Notes: generated from the sequence alone by a model not told the origin. A stretch of 64,000 nucleotides of DNA from Chelatococcus asaccharovorans (GCF_003201475.1 NZ_QJJK01000007.1:372001-436000); one strand, 5' to 3'. Positions 33,443 to 41,704 are shown, numbered from the stretch's first letter. A program made the numbers and translations.

Positions 33443-34450
33443 ATGACCGATGCAAGCCTGCCCATTCGCGGCGTGATGTCCCCCCGCAAGCGCTCGAGCT
33501 CGCGACAGATGGGCTCTCGACAGACGGGCTCCCGACACATGGGCTCTCGACATATAGGCGCGCGGCGCCTGGGGGCGCGGCAGATAACGCCCTGGCTCTA
33601 TCTGGCGCCGGCCATCGTTGCGCTGGTCATCTGGATCTACTGGCCGCTGATCGATGCGCTGCGGCTGAGCTTCTTTCAGTGGAACATGCTGCCGCGCTCA
33701 CCGCAGCTCTTCGTCGCCTGGGACAATTACGCCAAGATCTTCTCGCTGCCCAAATTCTGGCTGGCCCTGCGCAATACCGGCATCTACATCGCCGGCCTCC
33801 TGCCCATCGCCGTCTTGATCCCGCTGGCCATCGCCATTTACACGCATGACCTGCCGGCCCGCGCGCGCAATATCTATCGCGCCATCATCTTCGTGCCGAT
33901 GATCATCGCGCCCGTCGTGGCTGCCGCCGTGTGGCGCTGGCTGCTCGACCCCAGCTACGGCATGGTCAATCTGGTCATCAAATGGTTCGGCTTTGATCCG
34001 GTCAAGTTCCTCGCCGATCCGAAAGTGGCGATCTGGACCATCATCGGCATCACCGGCTGGAAACTGATCGGCTTTTCCACGCTGATCCTGTCGGCCGCCA
34101 ATGCCAATATCAATCCCTCGCTGGTCGAAGCAGCCCGGATGGATGGCGCCAGCAGATGGGAGATCATTCGCGACATCCGCCTGCCGCTGCTGAGTTCCTC
34201 GGTGTTGTTCCTCGTGATGATGACCATCCTGCTCGGGGCGCAGTGGAGCTTCACCTATATCAACGTGCTGACCGGCGGCGGGCCGCTCGGCGCGACCACC
34301 AATATCTATTATCTGCTGTGGGACTTCGGCTTCTCGTCGATGTCGGTGGGCTGGAGCTCGGCCTCCGCCGTCATCCTGTTTCTCGGCTTCGGGGCCATCG
34401 CCTTCTTCCTCTTCCGCCTGATCGACAGGTATTCCTTCCATGACAACTGA
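33443..34450 (+). CDS. ABC transporter permease (UgpA/MalF-like)
   Basis: 335-residue inner-membrane permease with six helices beginning near residue 52 (L-Y-L-A-P-A-I-V-A-L-V-I-W). The EAA loop E-A-A-R-M-D-G-A-S-R-W-E-I-I-R-D-I-R-L-P sits near residue 232, as in the sugar/glycerol-3-phosphate class. The cytoplasmic N-terminus (residues 18-47) is odd: six degenerate five-residue units of the form S-R-x-x-G, encoded by 15-bp tandem repeats, absent from typical UgpA. GAGAGG precedes the start. It overlaps the next permease gene by 11 bp. Confidence 0.93.
   Translation: MTDASLPIRGVMSPRKRSSSRQMGSRQTGSRHMGSRHIGARRLGARQITPWLYLAPAIVALVIWIYWPLIDALRLSFFQWNMLPRSPQLFVAWDNYAKIFSLPKFWLALRNTGIYIAGLLPIAVLIPLAIAIYTHDLPARARNIYRAIIFVPMIIAPVVAAAVWRWLLDPSYGMVNLVIKWFGFDPVKFLADPKVAIWTIIGITGWKLIGFSTLILSAANANINPSLVEAARMDGASRWEIIRDIRLPLLSSSVLFLVMMTILLGAQWSFTYINVLTGGGPLGATTNIYYLLWDFGFSSMSVGWSSASAVILFLGFGAIAFFLFRLIDRYSFHDN
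33496..33585 (+). repeat. 15-bp tandem repeats inside the UgpA-like gene
   Basis: Six units of the pattern GGGCTCTCGACACAT, diverging toward both ends, encode S-R-Q-M-G, S-R-Q-T-G, S-R-H-M-G, S-R-H-I-G, A-R-R-L-G and A-R-Q-I-T. The units stay in frame, so gain or loss by slippage would only lengthen or shorten the cytoplasmic tail. Confidence 0.8.
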
Positions 34451-35348
34451 TGTCGTCCGTGCCGAGCGGGTCCTTACCAAGCCGCAGGTCCACACCAGGC
34501 CGCAGCCCGCTGCCAAACCGCGTCCCCGCGCCCGGACCCGCTCGCGGCTCGATGGCGCCGCCGGCCATCTCGTCATGGTGCTCTTGTCGATCGTCTGCCT
34601 GTTCCCCGTCTACTGGATGGTGGTGACCTCCCTCCGGCCGGCCAATGCGACCTTCGAGACCAGTATCTGGCCGACATCCACGTCGCTCGACAATTACGTC
34701 TATGCCCTCCAGGCCATTCCGATCCTGCGCATGCTCGGCAACACGCTGCTGATCGCCTCGGTGGTCACGGTGATCCAGCTCTTCACCGGTCTGCTCGCCG
34801 CCTATGCCTTCGCCCGCTGGCGCTTTCGCGGCGACAAACTGGTCTATTCGCTCGTTGCCCTGACCTGGCTGGTGCCGTTCCAGGTGGTGATGATCCCCAA
34901 TTACCTGTTGATCGCCAAGATGGGCCTGCTCGACAGCGTCACTGCGCTGATCCTGCCGCATTTTGCCTCGGCGCTCGCCATCCTGCTCCTGGCCCAGTCC
35001 ATGCGCAGCTTCCCCCGGGAAGTCATCGAGGCCGCCCGCATGGACGGCGCGCGCAGCTGGCGCATCCTGTGGGAAGTGATGATGCCCAATCTGCGCGGCA
35101 CCATCGCCTCGCTCGCCATCCTGATCTTCATCTCCACCTGGAACGAGTATTTCTGGCCCTTGCTGCTGTCCCGCACGCCGGCGAACAGCGTCGTCCAGAT
35201 CGGAATCCAGATGTTCATGACCACCGAGGGAACCGCCTGGGGCCCGCTGATGGCGGCCTCCACCATGGCCAGCCTGCCGATCCTCTTCATCTATGTCGTT
35301 CTGCAGCGGCAGGTCATCCAGTCCTTCATGAAATCGGGAATTCGCTGA
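34440..35348 (+). CDS. ABC transporter permease (UgpE/MalG-like)
   Basis: 302-residue permease with six helices starting near residue 41, including V-Y-W-M-V-V-T-S-L-R near 58. The EAA loop E-A-A-R-M-D-G-A-R-S-W-R-I-L-W-E-V-M-M-P lies near residue 200. The first 38 residues are again a low-complexity basic tail rich in Pro, Lys and Arg. It pairs with the UgpA-like permease. Its stop overlaps the start of the phosphatase gene (TGATG). Confidence 0.93.
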   Translation: MTTDVVRAERVLTKPQVHTRPQPAAKPRPRARTRSRLDGAAGHLVMVLLSIVCLFPVYWMVVTSLRPANATFETSIWPTSTSLDNYVYALQAIPILRMLGNTLLIASVVTVIQLFTGLLAAYAFARWRFRGDKLVYSLVALTWLVPFQVVMIPNYLLIAKMGLLDSVTALILPHFASALAILLLAQSMRSFPREVIEAARMDGARSWRILWEVMMPNLRGTIASLAILIFISTWNEYFWPLLLSRTPANSVVQIGIQMFMTTEGTAWGPLMAASTMASLPILFIYVVLQRQVIQSFMKSGIR

Positions 35349-36085
35349 TGCAGTCCCAGCCCACGCGTCATCTGAAGGTGACCGGCACCTATAATGTCCG
35401 CGATCTCGGCGGCTATGTCACCGCCACGGGCGAGACCCGCTGGCGCCGCCTCCTGCGTGCCGATGGCCTGCATCGCCTCGACGAACAGGGCATGGCGACC
35501 CTGGTCGGGGAGGGGGTCACCACCGTGATCGACCTGCGCCATGCCGACGAACTCGCCAGGCAGCCCAATCCCTTCGGCCAGAATCCGGCGGTGCGCTACC
35601 ACCATGTGTCGCTGTTCGATGAGCTCGCACCGACGCGCAAGCCGGGCTGCGACGTTTTGCTGGAGCTCTACAAGAGGGCGCTGGCAGAGCGGCAGGAAGC
35701 CATTGCCACGGTGCTGACCACCATCGCCGAGGCACCTGACGGCGTGGTGCTGTTCCACTGCACCGCCGGCAAGGATCGCACCGGCATCGTCGCCCTGCTG
35801 TTGCTGGCCTTGGCCGGCGTCGAGACGGCGCTTATCGTCGAAGACTATGCAGAGACCGGCACCATGATCGCTCCCATGGTCGAGGAGATCATCGCCCATG
35901 CGGCCGAGCGTGGCGCCGATATCGAGACTTTTCGGCCGCTGCTGGCCGCCGAGCCGGAGACGATGGTCGCGACCATCGCGCATCTGAGCGAGCACTACGG
36001 CTCGGCCCGACACTACCTCAAAACCATCGGTCTCAGTGACGCGACCCTAGCGCGCCTGCATGACCGCCTCGTGGGAGAAGCATGA
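35348..36085 (+). CDS. Tyrosine-phosphatase-like enzyme (Y_phosphatase3), module copy 2
   Basis: 245-residue paralogue of the gene at 29693. Y-N-V-R-D-L-G-G-Y near residue 15, [14 protein letters not shown] near 58, and the catalytic loop [10 protein letters not shown] near 136 are all present. Position between the permease and ATPase genes, with overlaps on both sides, shows that it is an integral part of the transporter operon. A role in removing phosphate from an imported ester is inferred; a regulatory protein phosphatase is an alternative. Confidence 0.92.
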   Translation: MQSQPTRHLKVTGTYNVRDLGGYVTATGETRWRRLLRADGLHRLDEQGMATLVGEGVTTVIDLRHADELARQPNPFGQNPAVRYHHVSLFDELAPTRKPGCDVLLELYKRALAERQEAIATVLTTIAEAPDGVVLFHCTAGKDRTGIVALLLLALAGVETALIVEDYAETGTMIAPMVEEIIAHAAERGADIETFRPLLAAEPETMVATIAHLSEHYGSARHYLKTIGLSDATLARLHDRLVGEA

Positions 36086-37260
36086 TGGGTCAGCTGTCCC
36101 TGGTCGGCGTCAAGAAGACCTATGAAGGCAAGCAAGTGCTGCACGGCCTCGATGTCGAAATCGCCGACAAAGAGTTCGTGGTCATTGTCGGCCCCTCCGG
36201 CTGCGGCAAGTCCACGCTGCTGCGCATGATTGCCGGGCTGGAAGATATCACCGCCGGCACCATCGCCATCGACGGCACGGTGATGAACGACATCGACCCG
36301 GCCGATCGCGGCTGCGCCATGGTGTTCCAGAACTACGCGCTCTATCCGCATATGTCGGTGCGGCAGAACATGGCCTATCCGCTCAAGATCGCCCGGATGC
36401 CCCAGGCCGAGCGCGACCGCAGGGTGAATGAGGCCGCTGCCATTCTGGGCCTGGCCGACTATCTGGATCGCCGTCCCGCGCAGCTGTCGGGCGGCCAGCG
36501 CCAGCGCGTCGCCATGGGCCGCGCCATCGTACGCGAGCCGTCGGTGTTTCTGTTCGACGAGCCCCTCAGCAATCTCGATGCCATCTTGCGCGTCCAGATG
36601 CGCGTCGAGATCAAGCGCCTGCACAAGCGCCTCAAGGCCACGTCCATCTTCGTCACCCATGACCAGGTTGAAGCGATGACGCTGGCCGATCTGCTCATCG
36701 TCATGAACAAGGGTGTGGTGGAGCAGGTCGGCACCCCCGCCGCCGTCTACCGCAAGCCGGCCTCGACCTTCGTCGCCGGCTTCATCGGCGCCCCGGCGAT
36801 GAACCTCTTGCCGGCGACGGTCGGCCGCGAGGGTGTCGTGACCTTCGACATCGCCCCGCATCTGCCGCTCGTGCGGGCGCCGGACCTCGCGCCAGGCACC
36901 CCTGTGACCCCGGGCACCCCTGTAACCCCAGGCACCCCTTTGACCCCAGGCACCCCTGTAACCCTTGGCATCCGCCCCGAGGCCATCACCCTGTCCAGCC
37001 ACCCCGAACGCGGCCTGCCGGCGACGGTCGATCTGGTCGAGGAACTGGGCGGCTCGCGTGTGGCCTATTGCGACGTCAACGGCCTGGAACTCGCCGTCGT
37101 CCTGCCCGCCGGCGAGGAGCCCTATGAAGGCCGTCAGGTCTTCCTCGATTTCGGCGACCGGGGCTGGCACCTGTTCGATCGCATATCCGGCAAACGGCTC
37201 GACACCCCGACCCAAGAGGTGAGGGTGCAGGCCGGATTAAGACAAATGGTGCCGGCCTGA
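36082..37260 (+). CDS. ABC transporter ATP-binding protein (UgpC/MalK-like)
   Basis: 392-residue ATPase. It has Walker [10 protein letters not shown] near residue 37, signature L-S-G-G-Q-R-Q-R near 135, Walker [13 protein letters not shown] and the switch histidine in V-T-H-D-Q. The C-terminal TOBE-like region begins near 235. Between two TOBE strands (residues about 271-294) four in-frame copies of P-G-T-P-V-T interrupt the usual short turn before L-G-I-R-P-E. The start overlaps the phosphatase stop (ATGA). It is the last gene of the module. Confidence 0.93.
   Translation: MMGQLSLVGVKKTYEGKQVLHGLDVEIADKEFVVIVGPSGCGKSTLLRMIAGLEDITAGTIAIDGTVMNDIDPADRGCAMVFQNYALYPHMSVRQNMAYPLKIARMPQAERDRRVNEAAAILGLADYLDRRPAQLSGGQRQRVAMGRAIVREPSVFLFDEPLSNLDAILRVQMRVEIKRLHKRLKATSIFVTHDQVEAMTLADLLIVMNKGVVEQVGTPAAVYRKPASTFVAGFIGAPAMNLLPATVGREGVVTFDIAPHLPLVRAPDLAPGTPVTPGTPVTPGTPLTPGTPVTLGIRPEAITLSSHPERGLPATVDLVEELGGSRVAYCDVNGLELAVVLPAGEEPYEGRQVFLDFGDRGWHLFDRISGKRLDTPTQEVRVQAGLRQMVPA
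36892..36963 (+). repeat. 18-bp tandem repeats inside the UgpC-like gene
   Basis: Four near-perfect units of CCAGGCACCCCTGTGACC encode P-G-T-P-V-T repeated, with only a few base differences between units. The low divergence suggests recent expansion by slippage in the regulatory TOBE domain loop. Confidence 0.85.
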
Positions 37261-37317
37261 GGAACGACCGTCCTGAACCGGTCGCCCAAGGTGAGTTGTC
37301 CGCCTTCGCCTTCCATT

Positions 37318-37398
37318 GATGATGGCGCGATAGGCGCCGAATGCAACGTTCCCAAGGCCGGTCGACAGATCGCGTCCGCAGGGGGACGCCTGACCAAT
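37318..37398 (+). pseudogene. Fragment of a PaaI-type thioesterase gene
   Basis: One frame gives G-A-I-G-A-E-C-N-V-P-K-A-G-R-Q-I-A-S-A-G-G-R-L-T-N, matching the C-terminal part of the thioesterase at 12612-13133 (G-A-I-R-A-E-G-K then G-R-Q-I-A-S-A-E-G-R-L-T-D), and the DNA matches too. Neither an H-G-G active-site segment nor an end remains. It lies just after the transporter operon in the 353-bp gap before the GH5 gene. I see nothing else in that gap. Confidence 0.6.
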
Positions 37399-37613
37399 AT
37401 CCGCCGGCCTCACCGGACCATGGCGAGAATGGTGCAAACGCCCGTGGGGGCCGCGGCCGCAGGTGAGCCTGTCGTTGGCGTTCGAGATTGCGCGACCGAT
37501 CCCGATCGGGCCGGGGGACTACGGCCCGTTTCCTTCGGACACCTGGGGTTGTGACACAAGAAAACCGGAAAAATCTGATCAGAGACCATCCGTGAGCCAC
37601 GCGCGATCGGGGT

Positions 37614-38816
37614 ATGGTTTTTGTAATGAAAGTCTTGCGCATATCGTGTTTCGGACTTCTCCTGGCGTGCTCGGTGGTTCCCCGCGTTGCGGCGGCCGAT
37701 CTCATCACCTTCTGGGACAGCCGGCAGAAGGGCGGAAACAGCTTCAACGAGGCGCCGCCGGACGAAGCCTATTTCAGGGCGCTCGCGAGAACCGGCGCGA
37801 CATGGGTTCGCCTGACCTTCAGCAAGTGGAAGGGCGAGGGGCGCGATTTTCTGATCGGCAATGCCGACCGCTATGAAGCCTTGCAGCCGAAAGATCTCGC
37901 CAAATTGCGGAAGGTCCTTGATGCCGCCGCCGCCGCCGGGCTTAAGGTCGTCGTCGTGCCGCTGACCCTGCCCGGGGCGCGCTGGGTGCAGCAGAACGGC
38001 GGCAAGTTCGATGACCGGCTATGGTCCGATCCCGCCTTTGCCGATCAGGCGGGGCGCTTCTGGGCTGACCTCGCGAGAGCCCTGCGCGATCATCCGGCCA
38101 TCGCAGCCTACAACCTTCTCAATGAGCCGGCTCCCGAAAGAAAGGCCGGTCTTGCGGAGAACGCCGCGATGGGCGACGTCGAAGCCTGGCAGGCGAAGCA
38201 GGCGGGTGGCACGCGCGATCTGACGGAGCTCTACGAGAGGATCATCGCCGCGATTCGCGCGGTTGACCCAGTAACGCCCGTCATGGTCGACAGCGGCTAC
38301 TACGCCAGTCCGCGCGCGCTCGCCGCATGGCCGAAGCGTCTGTCCGACGAGCGGGTGCTCTACGCCTTCCACATGTACGAACCCTATGCCGCGACGAGCG
38401 CGCCGAACATGAAGCGGACGGATCCGCTGCGCTATCCGGGCGTGACGACGGACTATGCGGGCGGCAGGCTCGCCTGGAATCGCGCGGCGGTGGCCGCCCA
38501 TATCGGCATGGCGTTCGACTGGGCGAAGACGCAAGGGGTGGCGCCGAACCGCGTGGTCGCTGCCGAGTTCGGCTGCATGCGCCTGTGGGCGGACTGTGGC
38601 ACCTATCTCACCGACGTCATGGACGCCGTTGATGCGCGCGGTGGCCATTGGGCCTTCTATGCCTTCCGCGAGGATGTGTGGGACGGCATGGACTACGAAC
38701 TGCCGGCAGGCCTGACACCCGGCCGGTTCTATTGGCGCGCGGAACAGGGCAGGGGGGAGAAGCTGCCGCGCAACGGCGATCTCATGGAGCTTCTGAAACG
38801 GCGCATGCAGCACTGA
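37614..38816 (+). CDS. Secreted glycoside hydrolase family 5 (cellulase-like)
   Basis: 400-residue glycosidase with a signal peptide (residues 1-28, ending V-A-A-A). The TIM-barrel carries W-V-R-L-T-F near residue 64, and the acid/base glutamate in Y-N-L-L-N-E-P near 170. A His/Tyr element Y-A-F-H-M-Y-E-P lies near 247, and the nucleophile glutamate in A-A-E-F-G-C near 315. It hydrolyses a beta-glucan-type linkage in the periplasm or outside. It is monocistronic behind the ABC operon, and the 353-bp gap makes a shared transcript unlikely. A second ATG at 37626 is also possible. Confidence 0.9.
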   Translation: MVFVMKVLRISCFGLLLACSVVPRVAAADLITFWDSRQKGGNSFNEAPPDEAYFRALARTGATWVRLTFSKWKGEGRDFLIGNADRYEALQPKDLAKLRKVLDAAAAAGLKVVVVPLTLPGARWVQQNGGKFDDRLWSDPAFADQAGRFWADLARALRDHPAIAAYNLLNEPAPERKAGLAENAAMGDVEAWQAKQAGGTRDLTELYERIIAAIRAVDPVTPVMVDSGYYASPRALAAWPKRLSDERVLYAFHMYEPYAATSAPNMKRTDPLRYPGVTTDYAGGRLAWNRAAVAAHIGMAFDWAKTQGVAPNRVVAAEFGCMRLWADCGTYLTDVMDAVDARGGHWAFYAFREDVWDGMDYELPAGLTPGRFYWRAEQGRGEKLPRNGDLMELLKRRMQH

Positions 38817-38890
38817 GATGAGAAGCCGACGAGACAGGAGCGGAGCGGTCGGTCTCGCCCCAGGCGCGATCGATGCCGCTGGGCCAGGAC

Positions 38891-39586
38891 TCACGTGTCC
38901 CGCGCGACGGCAACCCAGCCCCTGAACGAGAACCCGGCATAGAAAAGTGCGACGTCGCAGAAGCCGGCTTCCCTGAGGAGTGCCTCCTCGTCGTGTGTGG
39001 AGAGAAGCGGCAGGTGCCGTGCCAGGCCCGAAGCGGCCGCCGCCACCTGACCCGGGTCGGGCGTCGGACCGGCCGCGAAGGCTGCCGAGCGCGTCAGCCA
39101 GCGGTCGGACGCGGCCCCCTCCGGAATGCTGTGATGGGCGATGATGAGGGGTGCGCCGGGGCTCAGCCGCCGGCGTATCGCCTGCAGCACGCGCAGCCGC
39201 TCCGGCCTGGGCAGAAAATGAAGCGTCAGCAGGCAAGTCGCGCCGTCGAAGGGGCCTGGCGGAGCGTGCTCGACATAGCCGTGCACCCATGCGACTTGCG
39301 AGCCGAGCGGGCCGAGGACATGCTTCGCCAGATCGAGCATCGGCGCTGAGGGATCGACACCCACGAACGACCAGTCAGGCCGCGCCTCGGCGAAGGTCTT
39401 CAGTTCCAGTCCGCCGCCCGCACCCAGAACGAGAATACGCGCGGCTTCGGTCGCGTGCTCCGAAAGCAGGAGCAAGGCCATGCGATGAAGATCGGCAAAG
39501 CCCGGGACCCGCCTCGGGGTGGCCTCTGCATAGTGGGAGACGAGATCGGGATCGTTGAACGGTTGCATCGGAGCGGTGGCCTTCAT
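38891..39586 (-). CDS. SAM-dependent methyltransferase (class I)
   Basis: 231-residue methyltransferase. Motif I is I-L-V-L-G-A-G-G-G-L-E near residue 52. The acidic residue of motif II is in V-G-V-D-P-S, and L-L-T-L-H-F-L forms motif IV. Substrate unknown; the fold resembles small Methyltransf_25/31 enzymes that act on quinones or small acids. The ATG at 39586 is preferred, although a TTG at about 39646 with AAGGGGG could add 20 residues. It is divergent from the Rrf2 gene, and twin palindromes occupy the promoter region. Confidence 0.88.
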   Translation of the reverse strand: MKATAPMQPFNDPDLVSHYAEATPRRVPGFADLHRMALLLLSEHATEAARILVLGAGGGLELKTFAEARPDWSFVGVDPSAPMLDLAKHVLGPLGSQVAWVHGYVEHAPPGPFDGATCLLTLHFLPRPERLRVLQAIRRRLSPGAPLIIAHHSIPEGAASDRWLTRSAAFAAGPTPDPGQVAAAASGLARHLPLLSTHDEEALLREAGFCDVALFYAGFSFRGWVAVARDT

Positions 39587-39682
39587 CCGAACCAGATCGG
39601 CTTTGCGCGAGAGCCCGATATCCAGCAGCGGCGTGTCGTGACGCAATTCCCCCTTGGGGTGGACAGCGGAACTCTAATTTCT

Positions 39683-39735
39683 GTATCAGATGATGATACG
39701 AAATTAGATACGGGTTATGTATCAGTTGAAGATAC
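39683..39735. promoter_or_regulatory. Twin GTATC-N7-GATAC operators
   Basis: GTATCAGATGATGATAC (39683-39699) and GTATCAGTTGAAGATAC (39719-39735) are two near-identical inverted repeats, centres 36 bp apart, in the AT-rich gap between the methyltransferase and the Rrf2 gene. Rrf2 proteins bind palindromic AT-rich sites, so the Rrf2 regulator next door is the natural candidate. Confidence 0.65.
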
Positions 39736-39789
39736 GAAAGACCCGCGGGCATGTCAACGCGGAGGGCGGTGCGGTCTCCCACGCTCCGC

Positions 39790-39957
39790 GTGGAATGAAT
39801 TTGGCATTCGGCACCCGCTCGATGTCGGCCTCGAGACCGAATGTCAAATTCGAAAATTCCACGAGAATCATAAACATCCCAGTGGTTCTCCTGTTTCCGA
39901 CATTTGCCCTCGGGGCCGGTCAAAATGGGATCAAAATGTTGGAAACGAACCACTGGG
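39790..39957. repeat. Dispersed palindromic intergenic repeat, copy 3
   Basis: First hairpin: GTGGAAT and GAATTTGGCATTCGG (39790-39811) pair with CCGAATGTCAAATTC (39837-39851) and ATTCCAC (39856-39862). Second hairpin: CCCAGTGGTTC plus GTTTCCGACATT (39878-39904) pairs with AATGTTGGAAAC and GAACCACTGGG (39935-39957). It shares the AATGTCAAATTCG, AGTGGTTCT and CCGACATTTG modules with the copies at 2.7 and 16.6 kb. It lies between the twin operators and the Rrf2 start codon. Confidence 0.75.
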
Positions 39958-39979
39958 TCTGGAACTTGAAGGGCTTCCT

Positions 39980-40429
39980 GTGAACAAGGACACGCGACTC
40001 TCCGACGTCCTGCACGTGCTTTTGCATCTCGACCAGGCCAAGGAGCCGCTGCCGTCGCACATCCTGGCGCGGAGTACGGGAACGAACCCCGCAGTGTTCC
40101 GGCGCACGATGGCGGGCTTGCGGAATGCGGGCATTGTGCAATCCGGAAAGGGGCATGGCGGCGGCTGGATGCTCGCGCGTCCGCTCGTGAGCCTGACCCT
40201 GTTGGACGTCTATACGGCTCTCGGACGTCCCAGTCTGTTCGCCATTGGCAGCCGGTCGGACCATCCGGATTGCCTGATTGAACGCAACGTCAATGGTGCC
40301 CTGGCGGACACGATGGCTCAAGCGGAAGCGTTGTTCGTCGAGCGTTTCGGCGCGATCACGCTGGACACGCTTCGACCGCACGCACACGCGCCGTTGTCGG
40401 CGCACGGCCATTCACCGCGGACGCAATAG
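39980..40429 (+). CDS. Rrf2-family transcriptional regulator
   Basis: 149-residue regulator. The winged helix begins at T-R-L-S-D-V-L-H-V-L-L-H-L and runs through G-T-N-P-A-V-F-R-R-T-M-A-G-L-R-N-A-G to G-H-G-G-G-W-M-L-A-R, the Rrf2 wing. A single cysteine (D-C-L-I-E near residue 96) is present, so an Fe-S cluster of the IscR/NsrR three-cysteine type is unlikely; this is closer to the YwnA/CymR side. The GTG at 39980 follows GAAGGG. It probably acts on the twin palindromes upstream and the divergent methyltransferase. Confidence 0.88.
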   Translation: MNKDTRLSDVLHVLLHLDQAKEPLPSHILARSTGTNPAVFRRTMAGLRNAGIVQSGKGHGGGWMLARPLVSLTLLDVYTALGRPSLFAIGSRSDHPDCLIERNVNGALADTMAQAEALFVERFGAITLDTLRPHAHAPLSAHGHSPRTQ

Positions 40430-40465
40430 CTGACGAACGGCGCCTGTGGCTTGAGCGCCCTTGGC

Positions 40466-41557
40466 CTATGAGCCCGTCGCGGCGTGGGCATTCATCCAGG
40501 CGGCGATCTCGGGCCAGACTTCGGCATGGGCCCGGCGCCCGGCCAGGATCGCCAGATGCTGCAGGCCGACGCCGATCTCCGCCGGATGCTCGATGATATG
40601 CGTGCTGTTCGCGGTCATGGCCGCGAAGAACGGCGCGATCGACGCACGCGGTCCGATCTCGTCCGCCGCGCTGACCACCGCGAGGACCGGTGTGCGAAGA
40701 TCGGAGGGGCCGATTTGCCTGCCGCCCAGTGACAGAACGCCCCGATGGAAGCGGTCTTCCCGATAGAGCCATCCGACGATCTGATTGACGAGTTGCGCCG
40801 GCAACGACATCTCGTCGAGCGCCCATCGCGCGATGCGCATATGGGTGTTCATCGCCGCCGGATCCGCAAGGCTGAACGCGGCGTCCATCCAGCGGGACCA
40901 GACGAAGAGGCCGGGCGACAGCAGCGTGCAGGCCTGCGACAGCAACGCGCCCGGCACCACCCCATCGGGCAGCTCCTCCTTCGCCTGCGAGACGACCAGG
41001 TCGCGGAAGCGGCTCGAACCCGGCTCGAAGGCGAGCGGCGCGCCGAGCAGCACGAGGCCGCGCGCAAGGGAGGGATGCAGCGCGCAGCAGATCGCCGCGA
41101 AGGTGCCGCCGAGCGAATGACCCAGCAGGAAGGGGGCCGAGCCGGTTCGTTCCGCGACCCGTGCCGCGCAGGCTGCGATGCCGCCATCCACATAGGCCGC
41201 GATCCCGTCATGGCCGTCGCCCTCGGACGGCGGCGTCCAATCGATGAGATGGACATCGAACTGGCGGTCGCGGCAAAAGCCGATCGCACTCAGGCTGGGC
41301 GTCAGATCCCATATGTAGGGCCGCCTGATGGGCGCGGGCACCAGCAGGATCGGCTCGCCCGCCTCGGCGCCGGGGTAATGGCGGAGCGTCCAACGCGGGC
41401 CGGAGGCGATCGTCTGGAAGGCGGCTTCATGGACACCGAAGCCGAAGAGGTCGAGCATGTCGGCCTGTGTGCGGCGGAGGTCATCCAGAGCGGCGAGCTG
41501 CGTGCGGCTGAGGTGATCGAGGAAGGCGCGGGTTGGCGATGCCGGCTGGAACTGCAT
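40466..41557 (-). CDS. PHA-synthase-like alpha/beta hydrolase
   Basis: 363-residue protein resembling the PhaC superfamily: P-I-L-L-V-P-A-P-I-R-R-P-Y-I-W-D-L near residue 72, then L-I-D-W-T-P-P, and the nucleophile elbow G-H-S-L-G-G near 150. PhaC enzymes use Cys in this elbow (G-x-C-x-G-G); here it is Ser, so hydrolase/depolymerase-type activity is more likely than polymerisation. The Asp is in V-V-S-A-A-D-E near 300 and the His near 330. The start at 41557 has GGAGG. It is the distal gene of the NadE-side group on the minus strand. Confidence 0.85.
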   Translation of the reverse strand: MQFQPASPTRAFLDHLSRTQLAALDDLRRTQADMLDLFGFGVHEAAFQTIASGPRWTLRHYPGAEAGEPILLVPAPIRRPYIWDLTPSLSAIGFCRDRQFDVHLIDWTPPSEGDGHDGIAAYVDGGIAACAARVAERTGSAPFLLGHSLGGTFAAICCALHPSLARGLVLLGAPLAFEPGSSRFRDLVVSQAKEELPDGVVPGALLSQACTLLSPGLFVWSRWMDAAFSLADPAAMNTHMRIARWALDEMSLPAQLVNQIVGWLYREDRFHRGVLSLGGRQIGPSDLRTPVLAVVSAADEIGPRASIAPFFAAMTANSTHIIEHPAEIGVGLQHLAILAGRRAHAEVWPEIAAWMNAHAATGS

Positions 41558-41675
41558 CTTGTCCTCCCGGACGCGGGGCGACGGCCGGACATAGGCGCGG
41601 CCGTCATAGCGCAAGTCTGCAACGGACAGGCGTGCGAAGCGGTCCCTCTCGAGCCATGCGCCCGACCGGTCCGCG

Positions 41676-41704
41676 CTTCAGACGTGCTTCAGACGTGCTT
41701 CAGG
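41676..41704. repeat. 11-bp tandem repeat upstream of the PhaC-like gene
   Basis: CTTCAGACGTG occurs twice in tandem and then as a partial third unit. It sits about 120 bp before the start of the minus-strand hydrolase gene and 67 bp after the end of nadE. One unit equals one helical turn, so a protein-binding role is possible. Confidence 0.4.
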
